Positions 36,215 to 44,460 are shown, counted from the stretch's first letter. The stretch: 62,967 bases of DNA from Actinomadura kijaniata NBRC 14229 (GCF_001552175.1 NZ_BCQR01000055.1:1-62967), one strand, 5' to 3'. Program-made: numbers and translations. The notes: generated from the letters alone by a model not told the origin.

Positions 36215-38421
36215 ACGTGACGGTTCGTGCGGCCGGGCACCCCGAGGGGCGCTCCGAGTCCACCCCTCCCGCCCCCCGCGTGGGGCGGCCGGTGCTGTTC
36301 GGCATCATCGGCCTGATGACGCTGGGCACCCTGCTGTTCTGGGTGCCGCTGCGGAACGTGGACATGGACGCGATGTCCGGGCACGGCCTGATCAGCGTCC
36401 TGCCGGTGGCGACGCTGATCGGCGCGGCGGCGCTGGTGCTGGCGTTCATGTGGACGCTGGCGCTGCCCCGGCCCCGCGTGCTGCTGCTCAGCCTCCAGAT
36501 CCTGATCCTGCTGTGCTCGCTGCACGGCGTCACGCTCGCGCTGGAGCCGATCGCGCGGTTCCCGACGTCCTGGCAGACGGCCGGGCTGATCGAGTACGTG
36601 ATGCGCAACGGCGACGTGTCCTGGACGCTGGACGCCCGGTTCTCCACGCCGGGGTTCTTCGCGTTCATGGCGTTCCTCGCCAAGGCCGTCGGCCAGAACG
36701 ACCTGGAACCGCTGCTGCGCTGGGCCCCGCCGGTCATCAACCTGCTGTACCTGGTCCCCTACGTGCTGATCCTGCGGGTGCTGCGGGCGACCTGGCGGGC
36801 CAAGTGGCTGGCGGCGTTCCTGTTCCTGGCGGCCAACTGGGTGGGGCAGGACTACCTGTCGCCGCAGGCGTTCGCGTACCTGCTGTACCTGTTCTTCGTG
36901 GCGATCCTGGTCAACTGGTTCCGCCACCACGACGAGCGGCTGCAACGCCCCGGCCGGCGCCGTTCCGGGGAGACCCGCGAGCGCACCGGCGGCTTCTGGC
37001 GGGTCTACAACTGGCTGTTCTCGGTCAAGGACCCCGGCGAGCTGCCCGCGCCGCAGGTGGCGGTGCGCCAGCAGTCGATCCTGCTGTTCCTGCTGTTCGG
37101 CCTGATCCTGGTCGGCACGGCGGCGCACCAGCTCACGCCGTTCCTGATGACGGCCTCGTGCGCGGGCCTGGTGGTGGCGCGGCGGTGCAGCCTGCGCGGG
37201 CTGCCGTTCATCGCGGGCATCGTCTACGCGGGCTGGATCAGCTTCATGACGGTGGGCTACTGGGTCTCCCGCAAGAAGGAACTGATCGACAGCATCGGCG
37301 ACCTGCTGGGCAACCTGACCCAGAGCACCAGCGGGCGGATCAGCAACAGCAGCCCGCAGATCGCCGACATCCAGCAGCTGCGCATCCTGATCACCCTGGT
37401 GATCGTGACGCTGGCGGTCGCGGGGCTGCTGCGCCGCCGCGCCCGGGGCATCGACGACCGGGTGGCGCTGGTGCTGATGCTGGTGCCGTTCAGCTCCCTC
37501 GGCCTCCAGAACTACGGCGGCGAGATCGCGCTGCGGATCTACTTCTTCATGCTGCCCGCCGCGTGCCTGCTGGTGGCGTACCTGTTCTTCCCGGCCCCGT
37601 TCGACGCGCCCGCCGTCCGCGACCCCAAGATCCGCATCCGCTTCGGCAGGCTCCGCACCGGCCCCTGGCGGCACGTGCCGGCCGTGGCGGCGGCGTCGCT
37701 GTTCGCCCTGGCCCTGACCGGCGGCTTCCTGACCGTCCGGTACGGGAACGAGAAGTTCGAGCAGGTCCGCGAGAGCGACATCAGGGCGTTCGAGACGATG
37801 CTGGACGTCCACCGGGGCCCGATCGGCGTCGTGTGGCTGACCGGCGAGGACGCCGCCGCGACCGGCGGCAACCCCAACACCATGCCGTGGGGCTTCCGGG
37901 ACTGGGAACGCTTCCAGTACACGCCGGTGCTCGCCAACCGCGCCAATCCCGGCGACGTCACCCCGATCGTGACGGCGATGCAGCAGCAGGCGGCGGGCGG
38001 CGCGGGAGCGTTCTTCATCACCACCCGCAGCAACGAGGACGCCCAGGTCCTCAACACCAGCCTGGCCCGCGACTACGCCACGAGGATGCGCGCGGCCCTG
38101 GACGCCGCGGCGAGCCAGCCCGCCCCGAAGATCAAGAAGGTCTTCGGCGACCGCGACGCCGCCGTGTACGGCCTGGTCCAGCAGCCCGCCCCCGCCCCCG
38201 TCCCCGGCCCCACCGGCCTCGGCCTGCGCTCCTCCCCCTGGACCCCGGCGGGCATGGTCTACCTGCCGGTCCTGCTGGGGGTCCTGCTGGCCCGCGAACT
38301 GCGCCGCCTGCGCCTGCCCCCCAACGACCTGCGCCGCCTGCGCCCGCTCACCGTGCTGGCCACGCCCCTGCTGCTCAGCGTCGTGGCGGTCATCGTGGAG
38401 AGGTTCATCGTCATCAAATGA
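36211..38421 (+). CDS. Large polytopic membrane protein, putative polymerase or GT-C-like glycosyltransferase
   Basis: A 736-residue protein. The TTG start (36211) overlaps the flippase stop (TTGA) and has GGGAGCGGGA upstream; GTG 36217 is an alternative. It has about ten membrane helices up to residue ~500, a charged cytoplasmic loop (RRRSGETRERTGGFWRVYNW, about 249-268), and a ~170-residue extracytoplasmic part before two final helices. The acidic motif LDARFSTPGFF after the fourth helix recalls acceptor loops of GT-C enzymes. No named family is recognised. In its position after Wzx it is the likely Wzy-type polymerase, by inference. Confidence 0.75.
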   Translation: MNVTVRAAGHPEGRSESTPPAPRVGRPVLFGIIGLMTLGTLLFWVPLRNVDMDAMSGHGLISVLPVATLIGAAALVLAFMWTLALPRPRVLLLSLQILILLCSLHGVTLALEPIARFPTSWQTAGLIEYVMRNGDVSWTLDARFSTPGFFAFMAFLAKAVGQNDLEPLLRWAPPVINLLYLVPYVLILRVLRATWRAKWLAAFLFLAANWVGQDYLSPQAFAYLLYLFFVAILVNWFRHHDERLQRPGRRRSGETRERTGGFWRVYNWLFSVKDPGELPAPQVAVRQQSILLFLLFGLILVGTAAHQLTPFLMTASCAGLVVARRCSLRGLPFIAGIVYAGWISFMTVGYWVSRKKELIDSIGDLLGNLTQSTSGRISNSSPQIADIQQLRILITLVIVTLAVAGLLRRRARGIDDRVALVLMLVPFSSLGLQNYGGEIALRIYFFMLPAACLLVAYLFFPAPFDAPAVRDPKIRIRFGRLRTGPWRHVPAVAAASLFALALTGGFLTVRYGNEKFEQVRESDIRAFETMLDVHRGPIGVVWLTGEDAAATGGNPNTMPWGFRDWERFQYTPVLANRANPGDVTPIVTAMQQQAAGGAGAFFITTRSNEDAQVLNTSLARDYATRMRAALDAAASQPAPKIKKVFGDRDAAVYGLVQQPAPAPVPGPTGLGLRSSPWTPAGMVYLPVLLGVLLARELRRLRLPPNDLRRLRPLTVLATPLLLSVVAVIVERFIVIK

Positions 38422-38780
38422 AACTCCTGCTGGCCCTGCTGCTGCTCGTCGTCCCCGGAACGGCGTTCTGGTCCCTGCTGCGCGGCCTGGACCCGGTGGG
38501 CCGCCTGGTGGTCTCGATCGCCGCCGCCATCGTCCTGATCGCCGGAACGGCCCAGACGATGCTGATCCTCGGCACCTGGTCCCTGCACGGCGGCCTCATC
38601 GCCCTGGGCGCGCTGAGCGCCCTGCTGGCCCTGTCGGGCCGCGTCCACCGCAGGAGGCAGCCCCCACCGGCGGCCCTCCCGCCCCGCCCGGTCCCCGCCG
38701 GAGCGAACGTGACCCGCCAGGACCTCCGCCTCCCCCACAAGGAGGAGGCGGAGGACGACGACTGGCTCTTCAAGGAGTGA
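38418..38780 (+). CDS. Small membrane protein of glycan island
   Basis: A 120-residue protein whose ATG (38418) overlaps the stop of the large membrane protein gene (ATGA). It has two or three hydrophobic segments (LLLALLLLVVPGTAFWSLL, about 3-21, and about 28-72), then a Pro/Arg-rich tail ending EEAEDDDWLFKE. The family is not recognised. Strict overlap with the putative polymerase suggests a partner or length-control subunit; this is inference. Confidence 0.75.
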   Translation: MKLLLALLLLVVPGTAFWSLLRGLDPVGRLVVSIAAAIVLIAGTAQTMLILGTWSLHGGLIALGALSALLALSGRVHRRRQPPPAALPPRPVPAGANVTRQDLRLPHKEEAEDDDWLFKE

Positions 38781-38788
38781 GGAGCGCG

Positions 38789-40489
38789 TCAGCGCACGCC
38801 GTAGGCGTGAACGAGGGTCTGGTCGACGCTCGTGCCCTCGACGGTCCGGGCCGCGGAGCGGAACGACACGTGGCCCGAGGCGGGCGAGGGGATCCGCGCC
38901 AGCCAGCGGTCGCCGTCGCGGCGTAGCCCGACGTCCTTCCACGTCGCGCCGTCGTCGGTGGACACGCTCAACGTGAGCGCCTCGACCTTCGCCGGAGCGG
39001 TTCCCCGACCGTCCGGGGTCATCTGCTCGACGGCGAGCGCGACGGGCTGGACCGTGCCCGCGCGGGCGCGGTTGTGGTCGTCCAGGGTGGTGTCGTAGCG
39101 GACCACCGGCAGCGGGAAGGCCGTCATCGCCGTGCCCGGCGCGTCGAAGGACCAGGTCACCCGCTGCGACGAGGACAGCTCCGTCCAGGGCGCGCGGTGC
39201 CGTGCGTCCACGACGAGGCGGTGCCTGCCGGTGCGCGGCGTGGTGAGGACGTTGCCGTCGCCGGGGTGGTTGGTGGCCGCCACGACCTCGCCCCGCTCGT
39301 CGTACAGGGTCGTCCCGCCGGTCAGGTACGGCACGTAGCGCGCCAGGTAGGCGTGGGTGCCCCAGGACGCCAGCATCGGCACCTGGATGTCGGGTTCGCT
39401 GCCCGCGTCACCCTCGGGGTTCCAGCGGAAGAGGCCCGGAGCAGGGCCGAAGGGGGCGTTGTTCCACGTGGCGGTGTACGCCCCGGGGCGGGGGAAGGTC
39501 CGGGCCCGCTGGGTGACCTCCGGCGGCTGGTTCTCCCAGTCGCATCCGGTGGTCGTCACCCCCTCGGAGAACCGCCAGTTCAGTCCGGGGGTGAAGTACT
39601 CGGTCCGGGTGACCGGCAGGTTCCCCACAGGCGCGTAAGGCAGGAAGACCACGCCGGTCCCCCAGTCCACACCGCTGTGGCCGCCCGCGCACGAATTGGG
39701 GCCGGGGGCGGTGTGCCGGGTCCGCACGGCGGCGAGATCCCGCGTGTGCGCACGCAGCACCGGATCGCTTGGCACCCCATCGAACTGCCGGGCGAGGTCG
39801 AACAGGTAGGGGCTTCCGCTCTCGGCGCCGTCGCGCGTCAGCTTCGCGTGCAGCTGCAAGGCCAGCCCCGGCGCGTCGTCGACCGGCGTGAGGTGGGCGT
39901 TCGGGAGGTCCATCGAGGCCATGTTGATCGTTTCGGCGCCGATCCGCTGGACGATGGCGGCCGAGCCGGTCAGCACCCGGGCGTCGGGCCGATCGGCCAC
40001 CTCCGCCGACACGGGCCGCGCCGCGCGGGCGTCGAGGACCAGCACGCCGTCCCGCCGCACGGAGTAGCGCGACAGGTACACCAGCGTGGTGGAACGCACG
40101 CCGCCGTCGTCCGGGGTGACCACGTAGACCTGCACGACGTAATCACCCGCGGGAAGTTCACCGGTCACGGTGCCGTTGTTCAGCGGAGCGGTGAGCCACT
40201 CACGCCCGTCCAGCGAGGTGACGTACACCTCCGGGGCATCAGCGGTGGCGGGGGCGCGACCGCGCCGGTCCAGCACGTTGAAGGTGACGCGATGCCCCGA
40301 GGCGACACGCCGGACCTTGCCCAGCGACCGGTACCGATGACGGTGCGCCGGCCCGTCAACCGCCACCGCGCCCTTGAGAAACCCATGCCCTCCACCCTTC
40401 GGCGCGACGACGGCCCCAGCATCCACGGACGGCACCCCGAACGCTCCAACGGCCATCACCACCGCCACCAACATGGCTGCTTTCTTCAC
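38789..40489 (-). CDS. Large secreted protein resembling the non-catalytic tail of S8 peptidases
   Basis: A 566-residue protein from GTG 40487-40489 (GAGGGG 5 bases upstream), with signal peptide KKAAMLVAVVMAVGAFGV and cleavage near VDA-G. The mature protein is beta-rich; its end (LTLSVSTDDGATWKDVGLR, then HVSFRSAARTVEGTSVDQTL) resembles C-terminal beta domains of streptomycete subtilases. No Asp/His/Ser triad is visible. It is convergent with the glycan operon and flanked upstream by the 850-bp repeat block. It is possibly a cell-surface binding protein. Confidence 0.65.
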   Translation of the reverse strand: MKKAAMLVAVVMAVGAFGVPSVDAGAVVAPKGGGHGFLKGAVAVDGPAHRHRYRSLGKVRRVASGHRVTFNVLDRRGRAPATADAPEVYVTSLDGREWLTAPLNNGTVTGELPAGDYVVQVYVVTPDDGGVRSTTLVYLSRYSVRRDGVLVLDARAARPVSAEVADRPDARVLTGSAAIVQRIGAETINMASMDLPNAHLTPVDDAPGLALQLHAKLTRDGAESGSPYLFDLARQFDGVPSDPVLRAHTRDLAAVRTRHTAPGPNSCAGGHSGVDWGTGVVFLPYAPVGNLPVTRTEYFTPGLNWRFSEGVTTTGCDWENQPPEVTQRARTFPRPGAYTATWNNAPFGPAPGLFRWNPEGDAGSEPDIQVPMLASWGTHAYLARYVPYLTGGTTLYDERGEVVAATNHPGDGNVLTTPRTGRHRLVVDARHRAPWTELSSSQRVTWSFDAPGTAMTAFPLPVVRYDTTLDDHNRARAGTVQPVALAVEQMTPDGRGTAPAKVEALTLSVSTDDGATWKDVGLRRDGDRWLARIPSPASGHVSFRSAARTVEGTSVDQTLVHAYGVR

Positions 40490-40637
40490 GCGAGCCCCTC
40501 CCGTCTCCGACGTTTCACCCCCTACTCGGCCACAAGGGACAAAAGAGTTCCCATCCACACGGCCAGGCGCGAACGCCAGAGCGAGAGACCACCCCCAAGC
40601 GTCCCCGAAAGCCGACCACAAGACGGAAGGACGCAGG

Positions 40638-41020
40638 AGCAAAGCCCCACGAGGGGCTGCAGGGGACGGAGCCCTCTACCGGGGTGCGGAGCGGAGCCCT
40701 GCCGAGGCATGGGGGCGAAGCCCCACGAGGGGGTGCGGGAGCGAAGCCCTGCCGGGGCGTGGGGCAGAGCCCTGCCGGGGTTGTAGGGGGCGGAGGCACC
40801 CGCCGGGGTTGTAAAGGGCGGAGGCACACGCCGGGGCGTGGGGGCGAAGCCCCTGCCAGGGGTGTAGGGCGGAGCCCTGCCAGGGGTGCGGGGCGGAGCC
40901 CTGCCAGGGGTGCGGGGCGGAGCCCTGCCGGGGTCGTAGGGGCGGAGCCCCTGCCGGGGGTGTGGGGGCGGCGCCCCTGCCGGGGGTCCAAGGGGGCAGG
41001 CCCCCTTGCCAGGGTTCGCA
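40638..41020. repeat. Tandem array of ~15 GC-rich 24-28-bp units
   Basis: Each unit has a core like GGGGCGGAGCCCTGCC followed by a GGGGT(G/C)-type spacer. Units at ~40861-40932 are almost identical (TGCGGGGCGGAGCCCTGCCA pattern), while outer units have diverged. The core GGGGC-GGA-GCCCC is self-complementary, so each unit could form a small hairpin. The spacers between cores are themselves repeated, so this is not a CRISPR array. Confidence 0.85.
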
Positions 41021-41021
41021 G

Positions 41022-41060
41022 CACGCCGAAAGCGGAGCGCCAGCGAAGTCTTTCGGCGTG
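41022..41060. repeat. 11-bp perfect inverted repeat
   Basis: CACGCCGAAAG (41022-41032) and CTTTCGGCGTG (41050-41060) with a 17-base loop. It directly follows the tandem array and an 8-bp hairpin at 40990-41007 (AAGGGGGC/GCCCCCTT). It could be a terminator for minus-strand transcription from the GntR side. Confidence 0.7.
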
Positions 41061-41080
41061 CGCGGGCCCGATGTGGGGGT

Positions 41081-41101
41081 TTGGGGGGACGGTCCCCCCA
41101 A
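41081..41101. repeat. 10-bp palindrome with 1-base centre
   Basis: TTGGGGGGAC (41081-41090) and GTCCCCCCAA (41092-41101) are exact complements around G41091. As DNA it could extrude a cruciform. Function unknown. Confidence 0.7.
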
Positions 41102-41111
41102 GGCCAACACA

Positions 41112-41326
41112 GCCGCTTTCGCCGCAGGCCCGCGCGGACCACTAGCAATATCGGGGGTCTCCACGTACCCAACAACCCCAACCCACCAGAACCCCCGACA
41201 CCCGCTTTCGCCCAGCCCCCACGCAGACCACCAGCAATATCAGGGGCCTATACGTCCCCAATAACCCCAGCTCGCCAAAGCCCCCAACCCTCACCACAGC
41301 CGCTTTCGCCGCCCCTCCCGCGCAGC
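41112..41326. repeat. 2.3 copies of a ~90-bp direct repeat
   Basis: Copy 1 (41112-41180) and copy 2 (41202-41269) share GCTTTCG, CGC(G/A)GACCAC(T/C)AGCAATATC and the run ending CAA(C/T)AACCCCA. A third partial copy starts at 41298 (CAGCCGCTTTCGCCG). The period is 89 to 98 bases. The repeats are less GC-rich than the neighbouring array and unrelated to it. Confidence 0.65.
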
Positions 41327-41341
41327 CCGAACCCTGCCGGC

Positions 41342-42175
41342 TCACAGGTCGATCGCATAATCCAAGATCACCCGATCCGCCGGGATCACGATGTCCCGGC
41401 ACACCTCCATCACCCGGCTGCCGGAGATCATGCGGCGGGTGATGGCGAACACCGGGACGCCGCCCGACATGCGCAGGGTCTCGGCCTCCTCGGGGGTGGG
41501 CATGCGGGAGCTGACGGCCTCCTCGATCCGGGTGGCGGGGTGGCCGAGCCAGGCGATCTGGGCGAGGGTGCCGCCCGGCCAGGGTTCGCGGGAGGGGTCG
41601 GCGACGGGGGTGTCGCCCACCAGGTCCCACGGCAGGTAGTTGACGGAGATCTGCTGGGGCTCGCCGCGCGAGTAGAACACGAACCGACGGCGCAGCAGTT
41701 CGGTCCCGGTCGGCAGCTCGAAGAGCCCGGCCAGTTCCGGCCCGGCGCGGGTGCGGCTGAACTCCTTGTCGAGCCGGTACTCGGACCAGGGGATCCGCTG
41801 GTCGTGGGTGAACGTGGTGGCCGGACGCACCTCGGGCCGAACACCCGTCCCGGTTCCGGCGCCGGCCCCGATGCCGGTTCCGGTGTCCGGTTGCGCGGCG
41901 GGCCGGGCGAATGTCCGGTACCGGTCCATCGCGATCCGCCGGGCGGGCGGGACGACCTTGACGACCGTTCCGCCGCCCCGCCGGGTCTCGACCAGGCCCT
42001 CGCCGCGCAGCAGCGCCACGGCCTGCCGGATCACGATCTCGGAGACGCCGTGCGCGGTGCACAGTTCGGCCATGGTCGGCAGCCGGGTGCCCGGCGGATA
42101 GACGCCGCTGCGGATCCCTTCCCGCAGGGTGTCGGCAATGCGCAGGTAGGCCGGCCGTTCCGGCACCGGCACCAC
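41342..42175 (-). CDS. GntR-family regulator, HutC/UTRA type
   Basis: A 277-residue protein from GTG 42173-42175 with GGAAGGGG upstream. The winged HTH (YLRIADTLREGIRSGVYPPGT, then SEIVIRQAVALLRGEGLVE) occupies residues ~10-65. A Gly/Thr/Ala-rich linker follows, then the UTRA ligand-binding domain (about 125-277, ELLRRRFVFYSRGEPQQIS, VFAITRRM). It probably binds a small molecule, possibly a sugar, and represses the divergent small gene. A HutC-type GTGTATAC site is in the spacer. Confidence 0.92.
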   Translation of the reverse strand: MVPVPERPAYLRIADTLREGIRSGVYPPGTRLPTMAELCTAHGVSEIVIRQAVALLRGEGLVETRRGGGTVVKVVPPARRIAMDRYRTFARPAAQPDTGTGIGAGAGTGTGVRPEVRPATTFTHDQRIPWSEYRLDKEFSRTRAGPELAGLFELPTGTELLRRRFVFYSRGEPQQISVNYLPWDLVGDTPVADPSREPWPGGTLAQIAWLGHPATRIEEAVSSRMPTPEEAETLRMSGGVPVFAITRRMISGSRVMEVCRDIVIPADRVILDYAIDL

Positions 42176-42246
42176 CCCCTTCCGCCCGGGCCGTCACTCC
42201 CGTCTCCCGGGGGTGTCCCCCGGGAGACGGTCCGCTTACGGACAGC

Positions 42247-42283
42247 TTGACACCATCTTTAACCGAGTAAGACTTGTGTATAC
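42247..42283 (+). promoter_or_regulatory. Candidate promoter and HutC-type operator upstream of the 42316 gene
   Basis: TTGACA (42247-42252) is a good -35 box; a -10 near 42268-42275 (AAGACT region) is plausible. GTGTATAC (42276-42283) matches the HutC-subfamily pattern GT-N-TA-N-AC exactly and would overlap the transcription start. Binding by the divergent GntR protein is inferred. Confidence 0.5.
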
Positions 42284-42315
42284 GAATAGGCCCGCTTGGC
42301 GAAAGGATGACCTTG

Positions 42316-42534
42316 ATGGGCGACTTCGAGGATCTGAAGGCGGCCATCGAGAGCGAGTTCCCGGGTTGGCTGGTGTGGCGCAGCGACGCCGGCCGCTGGT
42401 ACGCCACGCGCAGCGGCGATCTCACCGACGCCCAGTTGCAGGCGGGTTACGCGATGACGGTCGCGGCCGACGACGAGCCGGGTCTGCGCGAGCTGCTGCG
42501 CGAGCAGGCCGGGCGGGACGCCGGGAACGGCTGA
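42316..42534 (+). CDS. Small hypothetical protein divergent from GntR regulator
   Basis: A 72-residue protein. ATG 42316 is selected because AAAGG lies 9 bases upstream; ATG 42307 is immediately next to it. It has an N-terminal helix (FEDLKAAIESEFPGW), a Trp/Arg strand pair (LVWRSDAGRWYATRSG) and a C-terminal helix ending in Gly-Asn-Gly. Proteins of this kind frequently lie opposite GntR regulators in actinomycetes; the function is unknown. Confidence 0.8.
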   Translation: MGDFEDLKAAIESEFPGWLVWRSDAGRWYATRSGDLTDAQLQAGYAMTVAADDEPGLRELLREQAGRDAGNG

Positions 42535-42881
42535 GCGCACCGACGCGGACGCGCCGTGCGGCCCGGTCCGCGTACGGGGGCGGACCGGGCTCAGCGGACC
42601 GGGCGGACCACCCCGCCGGCACCGCGCTCCGCGCGATTCCCACCGCTTCCCCACCGATTTCCCACCTACATCCAGCCACCGGAAAACAACCACAAAACGC
42701 ACCAACACGTCAGTGACTTGTGGCGCCGGAGTGACATAAGAGTCAAACCGGATAGGTGAGGCGGATGTCACCTCAGTGAAAGGGAAAAGTGACTCCGCGC
42801 TGACCCTTTCCGGCCACGCCGCGTGAGGCCGTCTCCTGTGCTGGAAGGTTGTCGCCAAGGGAGATCACAGGTAAGGCAGTT
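42535..42881. other. 347-base spacer with repeated GTGAC motifs
   Basis: No gene is visible. From ~42700 the GC content falls and GTGAC or its inverse GTCAC recurs (see the regulatory entry). It should contain the promoter of the glycosidase gene at 42882. Confidence 0.55.
42713..42793. promoter_or_regulatory. Clustered GTGAC/GTCAC motifs before the glycosidase gene
   Basis: GTGAC at 42713-42717, 42731-42735 and 42789-42793, and GTCAC at 42767-42771. Two symmetric pairs stand out: TGAC-N6-GTCA (42732-42745) and TCAC-N4-GTGA (42768-42779). A dimeric regulator is likely; its identity is not known. They do not match the BldD consensus closely. Confidence 0.4.
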
Positions 42882-44417
42882 ATGACGGTTCCGCCGACCA
42901 CCCGGCCGAACCAGCCACCACCTCCCGGCGTTCTAACCAATACACCGGTTCCACCGGCGACGATATCCGGCCGTCCCATCGGCGAAGATCACGGCCGCCC
43001 CTTCTGGAGGCCCGTCTTGGAAGTCCGTCAGCGTACCCAGCCCACACGCGTGGCGCTGTTCCGCAACCGTCAGGGTCGGCACGGCCGTCCCCGCCGGCGG
43101 CTGTTCCTCATCGCGCTGGTGGCCGCCCTGACGGGGATGCTGACCGCCGCGATCTTCGTCTGGCTGGCCGGCGGGAGGCCGGACGGCACCGTGCGGTCGC
43201 TCGCCGCCCCGGCCGGCGAGGTGGCCCCGGGCGCGCCGAAGGGCTGGCCGTCGTGGGGGTTCACCCACACCCAGGAGAGCGTGGACCGCGAACGCGGCCC
43301 GCAGAAGGTCCTGGACGCCCTGTCCGGCCAGCCGATGCCGCAGGTCACCCCGATCATGGGGTGGGGCGTCGGCAACCCCCAGCCGCGGCCCGGCCAGTAC
43401 GACTGGGCGTCGCTGGACCGGCGGATGGAGACCATCCGGCAGACCCGCGGCACCCCGGTCGTGACGCTGTGCTGCGGCCCCGACTGGATGAAGGGCGGCG
43501 CGGCGGGCGGCACCGACTGGTCGCGGCTGGAGGTGGCGATCCAGCCCAGGTTCTTCGACGACTACGCCCGGCTCGCCGCCGAGGTCGCCAGGCGGTACCC
43601 GGACGTCAAGCACTACACCGTCTGGAACGAGTTCAAGGGCTTCTGGAACCCGCAGGCCAACCGCTGGGACCACGAGGGCTACACCAAGCTCTACAACGAG
43701 GTCTACAAGGAACTGAAGAAGGTGGACTCCGACATCAAGGTCGGCGGCCCCTACATGGTCATGAACAGCAACGCGCCCGGCGTCGGCCCGCCGTCGGAGC
43801 TGCGCGGCTCCTGGGGCTCGATGGACCAGCGGAACCTGGACGCCCTCAAGTACTGGTACGAGCACAAGGAGGGCGCCGACTTCATCGCGGTCGACGGCCA
43901 CGCGCTGCCGGTGCAGCGCAACGTGCAGCCCAACGAGTTCGAGGTGCTGACGAAGTTCTCCGACGTCACCCGTTGGCTGCGCGCGCTGGGCGACGAGGAG
44001 CTGCCGGTGTGGTGGGCCGAGTGGTACGTGGAGCCGGTCCCGTCCGACTGGACCGACGAGCGCCGCGGCGCGGTGCAGGTCGCCGCGATGATGGAGTTCA
44101 TCCGGGGAGGCGCGGCCAGCGCGTTCTACTGGAGCCCGCAGACCACCACCGGCGCCGACTGCCCGGGCTGCCTGTGGTCGGGCCCGCAGGCGGGCGGAGC
44201 CCCCACCCCGAACCTGACGAACCTGCAGAACTTCACCCGCTGGTTCCCGCCCGGCACGAAGCTGCTGAACGTGAAGGCCGCCGACCCGGCGGTGCGGGTA
44301 CTGGCACAGGACAAGCAGATGGTCATGGTCAACACGACCCCGCAGGGCAAGCGGACCCAGATCGAGGGCAAGCCGATCGACCTGGGCCCCTACGAGGTCC
44401 GCTGGGCCGCCCGCTGA
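42882..44417 (+). CDS. Membrane-anchored GH39-like glycosidase
   Basis: A 511-residue type II membrane protein. A cytoplasmic Pro/Arg-rich N-terminus (about 1-72) is followed by one membrane helix (RLFLIALVAALTGMLTAAIF, about 73-92) and an external (beta/alpha)8 domain. Catalytic residues of clan GH-A are visible: Glu250 in YTVWNEFKGFW (acid/base) and Glu380 in PVWWAEWYVEP (nucleophile). The family most resembles GH39 xylosidase-like enzymes used by bacteria to trim or release surface polysaccharide. ATG 42882 has TAAGG 8 bases before it; an earlier GTG (42849) is possible. Confidence 0.82.
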   Translation: MTVPPTTRPNQPPPPGVLTNTPVPPATISGRPIGEDHGRPFWRPVLEVRQRTQPTRVALFRNRQGRHGRPRRRLFLIALVAALTGMLTAAIFVWLAGGRPDGTVRSLAAPAGEVAPGAPKGWPSWGFTHTQESVDRERGPQKVLDALSGQPMPQVTPIMGWGVGNPQPRPGQYDWASLDRRMETIRQTRGTPVVTLCCGPDWMKGGAAGGTDWSRLEVAIQPRFFDDYARLAAEVARRYPDVKHYTVWNEFKGFWNPQANRWDHEGYTKLYNEVYKELKKVDSDIKVGGPYMVMNSNAPGVGPPSELRGSWGSMDQRNLDALKYWYEHKEGADFIAVDGHALPVQRNVQPNEFEVLTKFSDVTRWLRALGDEELPVWWAEWYVEPVPSDWTDERRGAVQVAAMMEFIRGGAASAFYWSPQTTTGADCPGCLWSGPQAGGAPTPNLTNLQNFTRWFPPGTKLLNVKAADPAVRVLAQDKQMVMVNTTPQGKRTQIEGKPIDLGPYEVRWAAR

Positions 44418-44460
44418 CCACCTGACCGAGTGGCCCGCGGACATCCCGCGAGCCCCAGAA

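Larger units (their letters stand above)
40490..41341. other. 850-bp non-coding repeat-rich block
   Basis: No gene is supported here: frames stay open on both strands only because the sequence is a tandem GC-rich repeat. It comprises a ~15-unit array (40638-41020), two strong palindromes (41022-41060 and 41081-41101) and a second family of ~90-bp direct repeats (41112-41326). It separates the secreted-protein gene from the GntR gene, both on the minus strand, and lies in the middle of the glycan island. Confidence 0.75.

Noticed and set aside
34930..38421. A 1163-codon frame covering the flippase and membrane protein
   Set aside because: Its first ~430 codons are an out-of-frame reading of the flippase gene; the true gene starts near 36211.
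40638..41020. Possible CRISPR array
   Set aside because: The unit-to-unit spacers are themselves repeated and G-rich, unit lengths vary, and no cas gene is present.
40522..41181. Long minus-strand open frame (219 codons, Pro/Gly/Ala repeats)
   Set aside because: It exists only because the tandem repeat keeps three frames open; there is no start site, and the same region is open in other frames on both strands.
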